Source: Coniella vitis
Taxonomy: Eukaryota > Ascomycota > Sordariomycetes > Diaporthales > Schizoparmaceae
Length of the DNA: 64,000 nucleotides
Direction of reading: 5' to 3'
Assembly: GCA_011317545.1 (NCBI GenBank)
Contig: WUJK01000006.1
Coordinates: 1,550,001-1,614,000, forward strand
Made by a program: the position numbers and the translations under genes
Part shown: piece by piece, positions 54,783 to 64,000 of the stretch
How the letters are laid out: the number at the start of each line of letters is the position of its first letter
How positions within the stretch are numbered: the stretch's first letter is position 1
The notes under the pieces: generated by a model
Database searches by the model: none
What the model was told of the DNA's origin: nothing
The model's input: the letters and a program-made list of their open reading frames with translations, nothing else

Positions 54783-55982
54783 ATGGCACCATGTACGTGT
54801 ACTTATCTCACCGCACAGTACAATCTCAAGCTAACAAAGTACTGCAGCAACACAATTCGAGGTTGCGCAGCCGCCGAATGACGCCGTGTCGCGCGTCGTC
54901 TTTGCGCCAGAGTTGTCGACAAGACTGCTCGTGTCCTCGTGGGACAGAAACACCTACCTATACGAGATTGAAGATGGCGAAATTCCATCAGCTAGACTTG
55001 TTCGACAGTTCGAGCACCGGGCGCCGGTGCTGGACGTGTGTTTTGGCGGCAGCGACAACGAGGCGTTCACAGCTGGATTAGATCACAGGGTATCGAGGTA
55101 CGGATGCGACGTCTGATGGTTTCAGAACCTGCGTATGAACAAGAGCGAAGTACACAAAGGCTAATGGATCCTATTTTCTCCAGGATCGACCTCGAGACAG
55201 GCGAGCAAACAGTCATCAGCGAACATACCAAGCCTGTGCGCTGCGTCGTCTACGACCCCCAACACCAGATCCTCGTCTCCGCCTCGTGGGATAGCACCCT
55301 CCACTTCCACAACCTCGCCGAGCCCGGTAGCCCGCCGACAGTGGTTGCCCTTCCCGGAAAACCACATGCAATGGCTGCCTCACCCACAAAAGTCGTTGTT
55401 GCAATGAGCGCCCGGCTCGTCCACATCTTCGACATTCCCACTGTCGCAAAGCAGCTCAGCTCCGGCAACGCCGACATCAAGCCTTGGCAGCAGCGCGAGT
55501 CCTCTCTCAAGTTCCTCACCCGTGCTGTGGCATGCATGCCCAACGACGCCGGGTATGCCACGTCTAGCATCGAAGGTCGCGTGGCGGTCGAATGGTTCGA
55601 GGACAGCGCCGAGTCACAAGCGCGCAAGTACGCTTTCAAGTGCCATCGGCAGTCAGCATCCGAGGAAGAGGGCGGAGGTGACATAGTATATCCGGTCAAT
55701 GCCCTTGCCTTCCACAAGGTATATGGCAAGACCTTTGCAAGCGGAGGTGGCGACGGAACAGTAGCACTGTGGGATGCCGAGGCTAAAAGGCGGATGAAGC
55801 AATACCAGAATTTCGGCAACAGCGTGGCTAGCTTGTCATTTTCTAGTAACGGAAAGTATGTTGCTGTAGGAGTATGCCCCGGATTTGAGACTGGTCAAGA
55901 AGATTACAGTGGCGCCGGCCAGACCAAGGTGGTTATCCGGGAGCTGAGTGAAACCGAGGCAAAGGGCAAAGGTGCGAAATAA
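54783..55982 (+). CDS. BUB3: Mitotic checkpoint WD40 protein Bub3
   Basis: Exons 54783-54792, 54848-55097 and 55184-55982 join to 352 aa. The first exon codes only MAPS (10 nt). The next begins TQFEVAQPPNDAVSRVVFAP, the Bub3 N-terminal strand. WD40 blades follow: LVSSWDRNTYLYEI, HTKPVRCVVYDPQHQILVSA, SLKFLTRAVACMPNDAGYAT, SIEGRVAVEWFEDSAESQAR, KYAFKCHRQSASEEE, IVYPVNALAFHKVYGKTFAS and GGGDGTVALWDAEAKRRMK. The peptide GRVAVEWFED and the KYAFKCHR loop are typical of Bub3. Known of the family: it binds phosphorylated MELT repeats of the kinetochore protein Knl1/Spc105 with Bub1 and Mad3 in the spindle checkpoint. The tiny first exon could be missed by automated callers. It is head-to-head with GPN2. 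Confidence 0.9.
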
Positions 55983-56460
55983 ACAGAAACCCGGCTCAGA
56001 GGCAATATACCAAATAGGAAGATTGCCCGCAAGGCAGCTTGAGCGTAATATGCGCCCTACGTAAGGTGGTAAATTCATAACATCCAGTGCACTGCGGCAA
56101 AGTGTAGCAGGGATCTTCGAATCCATCGAGTGTAGGGATTTCTACTCATCGCTGAGCGTCGATGTTCAGCTATCGATGTCGTGGAGATTGACTAATCAGT
56201 CAATGCCAGTTCGAAGCACCATTGTCTTATTTCGCCCGCCCACGAAGCCCTATGTGGGCTTCTATTTTATAATTCTTCAGATACCTTTTCCCTTGAGCGT
56301 CTTTTTGAGTAATTGTACATCGGCACACAAAAGATAGCAAAGTACAGCGTGCATAGAGGCCGTTGCATATCATCCCCACGTTAGGCTCTTGTTCAAGGTG
56401 TCTCTTCGGTCGTCACAGCACAAACTTGAGTTGTGTATTCCTATTGCGCTGGCTCTGCCG
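55983..56460. other. Intergenic between convergent BUB3 and unknown gene
   Basis: Tail-to-tail interval of 478 bp; nothing recognised. Confidence 0.5.
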
Positions 56461-57924
56461 CTACCTAACCCAAGAGTTTGGACGAAGCGTGAGTCCCGTT
56501 TCATCACAGTCGAGGTTGTCTGGCAGCTTTTTGGGAGGAAGCCTGCGGCTCATTGAACTCCCATTCCAAGTCGGGCTGAATTCTCCGGATGACGCATTTG
56601 AAGCCGACTCCAGCATGTCGGTACCTGGTATACGGAGAAGGTCGACCTCTTCATCCGCGTCATGATAATCGGTATGAAGCTCTTGTTCGAGTAGCACAGA
56701 GGAAAGTAGTGAATCCATACTTGGTTCATCTTGAGGGACGGTTAGAAGTCTGACATGGTCTTCCGAGTCATCGGAATTAATATCATCAATTGGTCGCTTT
56801 GCAACTGAATGTTCACCAGAAAGGCTCAAAAATAGATTGTCGAAGTCGTCCAAGGGATCCTGAACTTCGAGTTGGCGTTGGGAGCCGCCGGCGAAATGGG
56901 TTATGCTTTCAGATATAGTGCCGTGAACTAGCCGTGTCTTCTTTTGGCCCCTCAGCCACATTGGCCCTTGCACTTTTTGCGTGAAGGGTAACTTCTGTGT
57001 AAGTTCAAGGGGCTCAAGACGACCGGACTGAAGCTCCTTCAACTTGCGCCTCTTCGCCGAGTGAGTAGTCGGTCGTGCCTCTTCTTTTGTGAAGCCATCG
57101 CTCATGCGTTTTATGATTTTGAAGGTGCTTCGGACCGATGGTATGCTCACTTGGCCTGTAAGGAGTTGCGAGTCTTTCATAATAGCTATCGGCCGAGTCG
57201 CCTTTTTCGTTGAGAAAGGCTTGTTTTGGGGTTCTTTGTTTTTCCTTGCAGAGTGAGATGGCAGCAATGTGAATCTCTTGACTCGAGCCTTGCACCACGA
57301 AATCGGATCCGAATCCGAATCATCGTGCCACTTTTCACCTCCTCGGCACACTGAAAGGTTCTTAGCAGTTGCGCTACCGTGGACTTCTTGGACCAACATA
57401 CACTCATCATCTTCGGCGTGTTCGACACTTTCTCTCGGAATTTCTATCATACCACGCGTGGCTCGTGGGACAGATGTTCCATCCTCTTGCTCTTCGTTCT
57501 CCCTCTCAAACCCAAGCTTTCGGCTGGTTATAACCTTCGAATTGGGCACTGCAGCCGTCTGGACTTGACATGTGTCCGGCACATTGGTTTGATTCAGAAT
57601 TGCAAAGCTTTTCCACATCCCCAGGCTCGGAGCAGATGAGCTGATGTGTGAGAAGAACATATCTGTAGGCGTAATGTCACTGGTGACTTTCTTGAGACCT
57701 CCTCCTTTGCAGTTCGAAACAATCCGACTGATGTTTGATTCATCCGTACGATCAAGATCGTATGCCAAGAACTCAGGTGCAGAGGGCGATACTGATTCGG
57801 ATGACTTGGTGCTAACAGTTTTCGGAGACATGGTTCTTCGCTTCCATGCTCGGCGTGAGGAAGCCCGCCATTTGGGCGTGAGGCTCGACGGTGGCGCTTC
57901 CAGGGCGCCTTTGTTTCCAGACAT
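56461..57924 (-). CDS. Unrecognised, hydrophilic, probably nuclear protein
   Basis: Single open frame of 487 aa on the minus strand. I do not recognise it. It is strongly hydrophilic, with no signal peptide or membrane segment, and rich in Ser, Lys, Glu and Asp. Basic clusters that could act as nuclear localisation signals are PKWRASSRRAWKRR near the N-terminus and TTHSAKRRKLKEL near the middle. The C-terminal third alternates acidic and Leu-rich segments (DPLDDFDNLFLSLSGEH, SMDSLLSSVLLEQELHTDYHD) that resemble short interaction motifs. The end RRLPPKKLPDNLDCDETG may be conserved. Long uninterrupted length supports a gene. Disordered adaptor or cell-cycle regulator is a guess from composition only. 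Confidence 0.65.
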   Translation of the reverse strand: MSGNKGALEAPPSSLTPKWRASSRRAWKRRTMSPKTVSTKSSESVSPSAPEFLAYDLDRTDESNISRIVSNCKGGGLKKVTSDITPTDMFFSHISSSAPSLGMWKSFAILNQTNVPDTCQVQTAAVPNSKVITSRKLGFERENEEQEDGTSVPRATRGMIEIPRESVEHAEDDECMLVQEVHGSATAKNLSVCRGGEKWHDDSDSDPISWCKARVKRFTLLPSHSARKNKEPQNKPFSTKKATRPIAIMKDSQLLTGQVSIPSVRSTFKIIKRMSDGFTKEEARPTTHSAKRRKLKELQSGRLEPLELTQKLPFTQKVQGPMWLRGQKKTRLVHGTISESITHFAGGSQRQLEVQDPLDDFDNLFLSLSGEHSVAKRPIDDINSDDSEDHVRLLTVPQDEPSMDSLLSSVLLEQELHTDYHDADEEVDLLRIPGTDMLESASNASSGEFSPTWNGSSMSRRLPPKKLPDNLDCDETGLTLRPNSWVR

Positions 57925-58682
57925 AGTAATTATCTGCCTTGTAAATGGCTAGGTAGTGTTTGGCAAGATTGGAAGTGACAGTTACTGGATTGTCCAGATT
58001 CATAACAAGGAATCGGCGCGAGGGCGTCAACGATGCTGTAGTACGTTGGACGTTGGCGAGATTGTTGACCTTTCTGACTCCAGAGGTCGAAGTTCGAGTG
58101 CTGAAAGTTTGAGACAGTTTCCTGCGATTAAACCTTAACGGTCGTGCGAAGTTTTGAGAATAAGGAAGGCGCACAAAGGGTGGAACTTTCCGGTAGGAGA
58201 TAATTGGAAGGACCAGGATAGGTAGCGTGCTGAGGCAATCTGATTCAAAAATGGCAAAGACATAATTATTCTTTTTTTTTGTTAATACAAGCCATCGTCG
58301 TCGTTGTGAATCTTGGAAGTCCTTACATTCGTTTGCAAGATCATCAGTGTGACAGACCTTAGTCGTTTTCAAATGCCGTTGGGACTCGGCTACTTGTTCC
58401 CACCTCTTTGTAGCAATAGCTTGCAACAGCACTGATTAGAGTGTGAATCAGCAATAACATAACCCATCCTGCACCCTGTATGATCAATCATTTCCTGGGC
58501 CAGCGTCACATGCCCGAGCAAAAGACTTCCAATGTTGCTCAGAATAGTGTAAGAAGTGGTGTGAAGCCAGCCTAGGCTGGAGCATACGATGTGTGTATTC
58601 CATAGATCCAAATGTCATGAAATGTCCTACATTTGATCGTAAATGTACATCGATTTTGTTTTCTCTTTCTTGAAACCATGCG
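57925..58682. other. Intergenic between unknown gene and MDV1
   Basis: Holds the promoter of the unknown gene and the MDV1 3' end. A minus-strand frame open from 57812 to 58432 overlaps the unknown gene's start in another frame and shows no family features. Confidence 0.5.
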
Positions 58683-60751
58683 CTAGCAAGTCCAGACGCC
58701 AACAATGCCATTGTTCCGTCCTTCCACCATGTATCCATCTCGTATACGCACCCGTTCTACGATAGCTGGCGTCTTGCCATCCTCTTCAGCATTCACGCCG
58801 GCACCACAATCCCACTGGCGAGATTCGAGCTTGTCGTACACCTTCACAACGTCCTCACCTGCAGCAGAGACTATGCGACGACTGTCAAACATCATGTCTG
58901 TTACTGGGTGTTCGTATGCGTAAGCATCGGAGATGGATCCAGTCCGGAGATCCCATATCTGCCCAAGTTAGCTGCTAGTCTAAAAGTGCGAGGCCGAGCG
59001 AGATAGCTGTACTCACCCGAATGCTCCGGTCCAAACTACCAGTCACAAGGTGAACGTCGTCGAACTGGAGAGCCATTACAGGTCCCGTATGTCCAACAAG
59101 ACTACGGTGGACTTGGCCGCTTCTCAGGTCCCAGAGCCTGACCATGCCATCAGCAGTTCCACATGCAAGCGCAGCATCAAAAACCTGCAGAGCGCCCACA
59201 AAGTCGTAGTCTTGGTTAGGTGCGCGACTTGTCTGTGCCCATTTGCCATCTCCCGAGTTGGCAGACGCCTGCGCTGCGGCCCACATTACGTCCAGGGTTT
59301 GCACGCATCGACCCTTTTCCAAGTCCCATTGTCGTATTGTCTTGTCCGCTGATCCCGATACCAGTACATCGCCTCGGAAGTGGAGAGCGGTAATTTCGGC
59401 CATGTGCGATGAAAGAGTTGTCAAATGGCACTCGTCCATGCTCCCAGCAGGTGGCTCGACAGGTTGGTCTTCAGGGTTCTCGAAAGCAAGACTCTCTTCT
59501 TCGTTGTCCTTTTCCAACTGCTCACCTAGCGGGTCATAGCGAGCCCTGCTCAGATCCCAGAGTCGAATAGTCGCGTCCACAGAGCCCGTAGCACAGATAT
59601 TGTCCTCAACTTGAAGGGTCTTGACAGAAGCCGTATGACCCTCCAAGTTACCAATACATTGTCCTACGTTCAGATCCCAGACCTTGATAGTATCATCCAG
59701 GGCCGAGGTTACCAGTGTCCCAAAAGGTGCGTCAAAGTCCATGGCGGTGATCGAGTCCTGATGAGCACGAAACTCGCGGATCGAGGTGCCGGGTTCATAG
59801 TGCTCGTGCAGGATCGGCATTGATTTCCTTCGTAGGTTCCTTGGCTTCTTGGGTTTCGATGGCGTGCTGCTGGCAGAGGGTAGCTTCTCATAGATGGACT
59901 GCGACATGAATCCGCCCTCGTCCTCCTCCGCAATTTCGCTGTTCTGGGTCGGAGTCCGCAAGCCGGCCACTGATTCGGCCTCTGCAACCAGCTCTTCGGC
60001 CTCCTCTAACCGGTTTTCCAGATCCAAGACTGGCCGAGGTTAGCTTGACAAAACAATGTAGTATTTGGAAACAGACGAGTCCAGACTCACTGTCATGCTC
60101 TAATATGGCCTCTTCATGCTCAAAATTCGCTAACTTGTCCAAGACCATCCGTCGCATGCCGGCGAGATTCGCCATCTTGTTATCGATATCTCGGATCTCA
60201 CTACTCGCCATGTTTTTCCGTATGCCTAGCATTTCGAATTCGTGCATCAAAGCGGCCTTTTCTTTTTGCAGCTTCTGGATCGCTTGAGGGCTGCCAGGTT
60301 CAACGCGGCCTTCATCGATCAGCCTTCTGCCCCTCGAAACCCTTCTCCTATGCTTTTTACCCTCATCTGTAAAGCCTGGGAAGCTGGCCTGGAAACCCTG
60401 AAACAGAGAGTATGAATTGTCTTCATCGGGAATGTCCTGTAGTAAAGCATCTGAGACATAGGCTAATGCGCGGTGTTGTATCTCGCTTGTAGACAGCCTC
60501 GACCGCACCATGTCGGTTGGTGTTGTCTTGGCCATAGAGAACATGCTCCGCTGCAATGTCGGTCGGCGTAGCTGCTTGGAGACCTCTCCCATGGCCTGCT
60601 GGTAGTGGCCGCTTGCCGTGGGATCTGACACAGGACCAATGAGATGGCTAGCCGTTGTCGTTACTTTGCGGCCAAAGGCCTCGAGGCCGCGAGTCTGCAT
60701 CGCGAGCGATTCCGCTGTTAGCGAGAAGCCCCTGTCATCTTCGAGGGACAT
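58683..60751 (-). CDS. MDV1: Mitochondrial division WD40 adaptor Mdv1
   Basis: Minus-strand exons 60091-60751, 59017-60029 and 58683-58958 join to 649 aa. The N-terminal region (LTAESLAMQTRGLEAFGRKV..SHLIGP) binds the outer-membrane protein Fis1 in the family. A coiled coil follows (about 165-260: KLQKEKAALMHEFEMLGIRK, KLANFEHEEAILEHD, LENRLEEAEELVAEAESVA). Then a basic stretch (KPKKPRNLRRKS) leads into seven WD40 repeats starting FRAHQDSITAMDFD and containing LVTSALDDTIKVWDL, CATGSVDATIRLWDL, LVSGSADKTIRQWDL and LACGTADGMVRLWDL. Known of the family: Mdv1/Caf4 recruit the dynamin Dnm1 to mitochondria for fission. The C-terminal exon closes the propeller (IWDLRTGSISDAYAYEHPV). It is head-to-head with ARO7 over 861 bp. 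Confidence 0.93.
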
Positions 60752-61612
60752 GGTAGAAGGAAAGGAAAGAGATGGGAGGCAATAAATCGCCCTAGAGCTT
60801 GACTCTTCAGCGCCGGGAGACAGCAGTGCATGCTGCGTACCGATATAATGGACGAATCATTGCTGTCGTCGTGAAAAGCATTGTGGTCGTCAGAGCTGGC
60901 CATGCGTTAAAACAATGGAGCATAAGTGGATACTCGATGGAGCTGGCAAGAAGGACGTCGCCTTGTCACGGAAGGATTGCCTATTTGACTGCGCGCAGCT
61001 TGTGATGGCACTGGATTGATTGATTGCGTGTATACGAAAGCAGATTCGAAGGGCGTGGGACAGTAGTAGGACCTTCTAGCCGTCGTCTTTTTTCGAGTTT
61101 ATCAAGCTGTTTCAGCTAGGAAGGACGCACCAAGGTACGTAGTCAGGTAGTATCTGAAAGCCAAGGCCAGCGGGAAAAACGTTCCAGAACAATTGGAGAA
61201 TGGCAGCACTGCAGAAGAATAGAAGCGGGTCTGCCACCGCCTTCCCTTCCTATCGGCATGACGTTTCGGGGCCCCGGATGCACTTGCTACAAACTACTAT
61301 GCCGTGAATCAACACAGCCGTGCTCTGCCCCGCCAGATTTTGCCGGCCCGGCTGCGGTAGCCGGCCGAAAACGCAGCACATCTTCATTCCGTTCGGCGGG
61401 CGGGCTGCCTAGAATGTCAACTGGGATGAAGCGAACTCGCGCAAACCGATCAGTTTCAAGAGCCATCTGGGAAGCACTAGCCGACGTGGCCGAACAGCAA
61501 CGTCCGCCTAAAGAGCACCATCGACTGCTGAAAGACTGCCATTTCCGCCGGCTCGCTAAACGTATTAAGCCTGCCATCAAGCAAACCAAAGGCGACCCCA
61601 AAGTTCAACACC
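60752..61612. other. Divergent promoter interval, MDV1 / ARO7
   Basis: 861 bp with no supported gene. A plus-strand frame open from 61258 ends just inside ARO7 in another frame and is probably chance, with a possible role only as an upstream frame in the ARO7 leader. Confidence 0.5.
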
Positions 61613-62419
61613 ATGGACTCTCTCATTGATCTCTCCGATGCGACAAAGGCGCTCGACCTTTCGCGCATACGCTTTCAGCTCATCCGGCTCGAAGACACCA
61701 TCACATTCCACCTGATCGAGCGCGTGCAATTTCCCCTCAACAGCAACATCTACATTCCAGGCGCTGTTCCCATACCGGAATCGGAGCTGTCCCTCATGGA
61801 TTGGTACCTGCTCGAGCAGGAAAAGATCCAGTCCCTCATCCGCCGCTACGAATCACCCGACGAGTACCCATTCTTTCCTCAATCGCTCAACAAGCCTATT
61901 CTGCCAGCCATCGACTACCCGCGCATTTTGCACCCAAACAATGTCAACGTTAATGATAAGATCAAGGCCTTCTACATCAACACTTTTCTGCCACGGGTGT
62001 GCCCTTCGTTCGAGCACGGCGACAGAGGCGTCTCGGCGGAGAACTACGGTAGCAGTGCGACTTGTGACATTGCCGTGCTCCAGGCCCTGAGCAGAAGAAT
62101 TCACTTTGGCAAATTTGTTGCAGAGAGCAAATTCCAGAGCGAAAGGGAAAAATACACGGCAATGATCAAAGCTGGAGACACCCAGGGCATTGGCGAAGCA
62201 ATTGAGAACAAGGCAGTGGAGAAGCAGGTTCTCGAAAGGTTGAAGCTCAAGGCTCAGACCTATGGCACGGATCCCTCCATCAAGGATGCCGCCGGTGAGG
62301 ATCAAAGCAAGATCAACGTGGAGGCCGTGGTTGCTATGTACAAGGACTTCGTGATACCCCTGACGAAAGTGGTGGAGGTAGACTATCTGATGCAGAGACT
62401 AGAGCCTGCAGACAAGTGA
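61613..62419 (+). CDS. ARO7: Chorismate mutase
   Basis: Single exon, 268 aa, the usual size of fungal AroQ-type chorismate mutase. The N-terminal helix IRFQLIRLEDTITFHLIERVQF carries the Arg/Lys/Glu side chains of the family. Further blocks are IPESELSLMDWYLLEQEKIQ, YPFFPQSLNKPILP, NDKIKAFYINTFLPRVCP, ALSRRIHFGKFVAESKFQSE and the C-terminal IPLTKVVEVDYLMQRLE. Known of the family: it converts chorismate to prephenate, the branch towards Phe and Tyr. The dimer is inhibited by Tyr and activated by Trp. The start MDSLIDLSDATKALDLSRI matches the family. It lies tail-to-tail with BCP1, 204 bp apart. Confidence 0.95.
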   Translation: MDSLIDLSDATKALDLSRIRFQLIRLEDTITFHLIERVQFPLNSNIYIPGAVPIPESELSLMDWYLLEQEKIQSLIRRYESPDEYPFFPQSLNKPILPAIDYPRILHPNNVNVNDKIKAFYINTFLPRVCPSFEHGDRGVSAENYGSSATCDIAVLQALSRRIHFGKFVAESKFQSEREKYTAMIKAGDTQGIGEAIENKAVEKQVLERLKLKAQTYGTDPSIKDAAGEDQSKINVEAVVAMYKDFVIPLTKVVEVDYLMQRLEPADK

Positions 62420-62623
62420 TGGCCCTGCTCATGAGAGCTGGCGTTGGTTTGCCATTTTTAGAAATGAATATTGCCGCCATCCCATGGCGGTTTGTTCATA
62501 CCACGGCGGCTCTTTCAAGGCAGAAGGTATGGAATTGGCAGATTCGTGTCCAAAAGCAGGCCTTCTGATCGACGATTCAGCCAAGATTAACCACCGAGAC
62601 GAGTGTGATATAAGGTTTACAAT

Positions 62624-63611
62624 TCATGAGGGGTTCATGTAATCTGCCACAGCCTTGACCGCAGCTGGAAACTTTGCCGCCTCGATCAGGGTCAAGTATC
62701 CCATACTCTTGACGCCCATCTCTTGGAACGCCCTCTTACTGTCTGCCACGCTCTCATCGTCCTTGGTAAATGGGTAGCTCCCCGTCGCTATCGCGTGCTT
62801 CTGCAATATCTCATCCTCGGGGTGGAAGTAAAACATGGGCGCCTCCTCCTTGGCCTTTTTGCTTTTCCGTGCTCCGTCATCGAGGATCGACTGAACCTCA
62901 TTATAGGTCTTGGACACCACCAAGTAATGCGTAAAGTCATAGGGTTCCTTGTCCTCGACGGCTGCCTCAAGCTCATCCACCAACATGCTATACATTGGCG
63001 GGGAAATCTCAGGCGGCATGTTGATAAGTCTCTCGCCCAGCACGAGGCCGACATGGTTCTCCATCAGGACCTTTGGCACCGTCGAGGCCAGCGTCTCGTT
63101 GCTTGACTGGGACGCCTTGGCCGCTAGATAGCTAATGAGGTCTGCCACGGGCTTCTTTTCCCGGTGCTCGCGCAGGTTGAGCGCCGTCAGGAATGCATAC
63201 GCATCGTTGGCCTTGGAGTCGACCTTGACCGTCGAGCCAATTGTGTTTTGTTCCAAAACAATGTCTGTGAGCCCCGACATGTCAAACAATTGGGCGTCCA
63301 CATCAAAGAGCTGCCGCAACAGGCCTTTGACGCCGTGAAAGTCAATTTCCGTATCAAAGTTGAACCATTCAAAGTCCACGTTGACAATGTCAAAGTCCTA
63401 AAAATTAACATGTCAGCGCGACTGCGGAATAGTGACACACAGAAGGAGTGAAATGGGTGGGGCTGCCCGTTGAAGTGACTTTGGGCTGGGGGATGTTCTG
63501 ATGTTTCTTGCGTACCTCGTCGTCTGAACTGCCATCGTGGTCCATCTTGTCGGCAGAGGTCTCGACTGGAGCTGACTGCCCATCGGCCTCTCTTGCGCGC
63601 TTCTTGCCCAT
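62624..63611 (-). CDS. BCP1: BCP1/BCCIP-family nuclear chaperone
   Basis: Minus-strand exons 63516-63611 and 62624-63397 join to 289 aa. The protein starts MGKKRAREADGQSAPVE, then an acidic stretch (DHDGSSDDEDFDIVNVDFEW). The BCCIP core contains DFHGVKGLLRQLFDVDAQLF, MSGLTDIVLEQNTIGSTVKV, LVLGERLINMPPEISPPMYS and PYDFTHYLVVSKTY, ending SMGYLTLIEAAKFPAAVKAV. Known of the family: yeast Bcp1 is a chaperone for ribosomal protein L23 (uL14) and supports nuclear export of Mss4; human BCCIP binds BRCA2 and p21. Length matches fungal Bcp1 (about 280-300 aa). Confidence 0.94.
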
Positions 63612-64000
63612 TTTTGTGCTGCTGTATGTGTTGTAATTAATTCGAGAGAGATCGGTTGTTCTGTCACTTGATTTGCTCACAGAGGGTCGCGGTATGGGTG
63701 CATGTGAGCAAGCCTACTATTATGTATTACAGTGAGCGGGTTGTCCAAACTTTTCTTAACCCACGCTGCCAGGCTGCCCCTCGCTAAACCGCTTTCAGCT
63801 GTTGCGATAAGCCGATAAGTTGCGTACAAGACGCTTCTACTTTACTATGTATACATAGTACCAGCACGTACCTCTTCAAGATCAAGAGCAAGGAAGATAC
63901 CTAGTATCCAGGCATACATTAGACGTGTGGCAATTCGAAACCTTGCCATTGCTTGCATAGACTCGACTCTTGTTGAGGTTCTAGAAATTCGATACATGAA
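63612..64000. other. Upstream region of BCP1
   Basis: No gene starts before the window ends. It contains the second exact copy of the 18-bp palindrome at 63843-63860. Confidence 0.5.
63843..63860. promoter_or_regulatory. Second perfect 18-bp palindrome TACTATGTATACATAGTA
   Basis: Identical to the palindrome at 14136-14153, about 50 kb away. It is 232 bp upstream of the BCP1 start codon. It counts as two of the window's 25 nonamers. Confidence 0.6.

Noticed and set aside
61258..61629. 123-aa plus-strand frame before ARO7
   Set aside because: Overlaps the ARO7 start in another frame, Arg/Pro-rich, no family features; probably leader sequence.
1..64000. Secondary-metabolite cluster, transposon, tRNA or rRNA genes
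   Set aside because: I looked for polyketide/peptide synthase, transposase, reverse transcriptase, and tRNA/rRNA signatures on both strands and recognised none.

Overview
The window is nuclear DNA of a filamentous ascomycete (Pezizomycotina). The protein set and intron style fit Sordariomycetes, most likely Hypocreales, although the species cannot be named from the sequence. Genes are protein-coding and mostly conserved single-copy housekeeping genes. They are interrupted by short introns of about 50-210 bp with GT..AG borders, and by one intron of 361 bp. I could join exons so that reading frame and family motifs are kept through every junction for 26 genes. I found no tRNA, rRNA, transposon or CRISPR.

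Layout: 0-5 kb holds the exocyst subunit EXO84 and the PP2A catalytic subunit (both +). 5.5-6.7 kb (-) holds a seven-helix DUF3112-type membrane protein. 6.7-11 kb is a long gene-free stretch that ends in a pyrimidine-rich leader. 11-26 kb holds a membrane-anchored SH3 protein (+), VPS15 (+), U2 snRNP A' LEA1 (+), a Dpb3/CHRAC-like histone-fold protein (-) and a CLC chloride channel/transporter (+). 26-30 kb (-) holds the 13-exon ergothioneine synthase EGT1. 30.1-34 kb is a second gene-free stretch. 34-46.7 kb holds a double GFA-domain protein (+), eIF2B-alpha GCN3 (-), NECAP (+), an unrecognised protein (-), a radical SAM protein (-), a TMEM234-like membrane protein (-), TFIIA-gamma TOA2 (-) and V-ATPase c'' VMA16 (+). 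47.5-64 kb holds a Cys-rich unknown (-), a gephyrin-type molybdenum cofactor enzyme (-), POP5 (+), GPN2 (-), BUB3 (+), an unrecognised protein (-), MDV1 (-), chorismate mutase ARO7 (+) and BCP1 (-).

The genes do not form a pathway or biosynthetic cluster. Several sit head-to-head over short shared promoter intervals: TOA2/VMA16, CNXE/POP5, GPN2/BUB3, MDV1/ARO7.

The most unusual signal is not a gene. The nonamer TACTATGTA (reverse complement TACATAGTA) occurs 25 times by my reading, against about 0.5 expected by chance. Every copy lies between genes, none in an exon or intron. Copies cluster in the two large gene-free stretches and just upstream of several genes. Twice they form the same perfect 18-bp palindrome, TACTATGTATACATAGTA. 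This looks like a dispersed regulatory or structural element that I cannot assign to a known family.

All exon joins are read by eye from splice signals and protein similarity. They should be treated as strong models, not transcript-proven structures.
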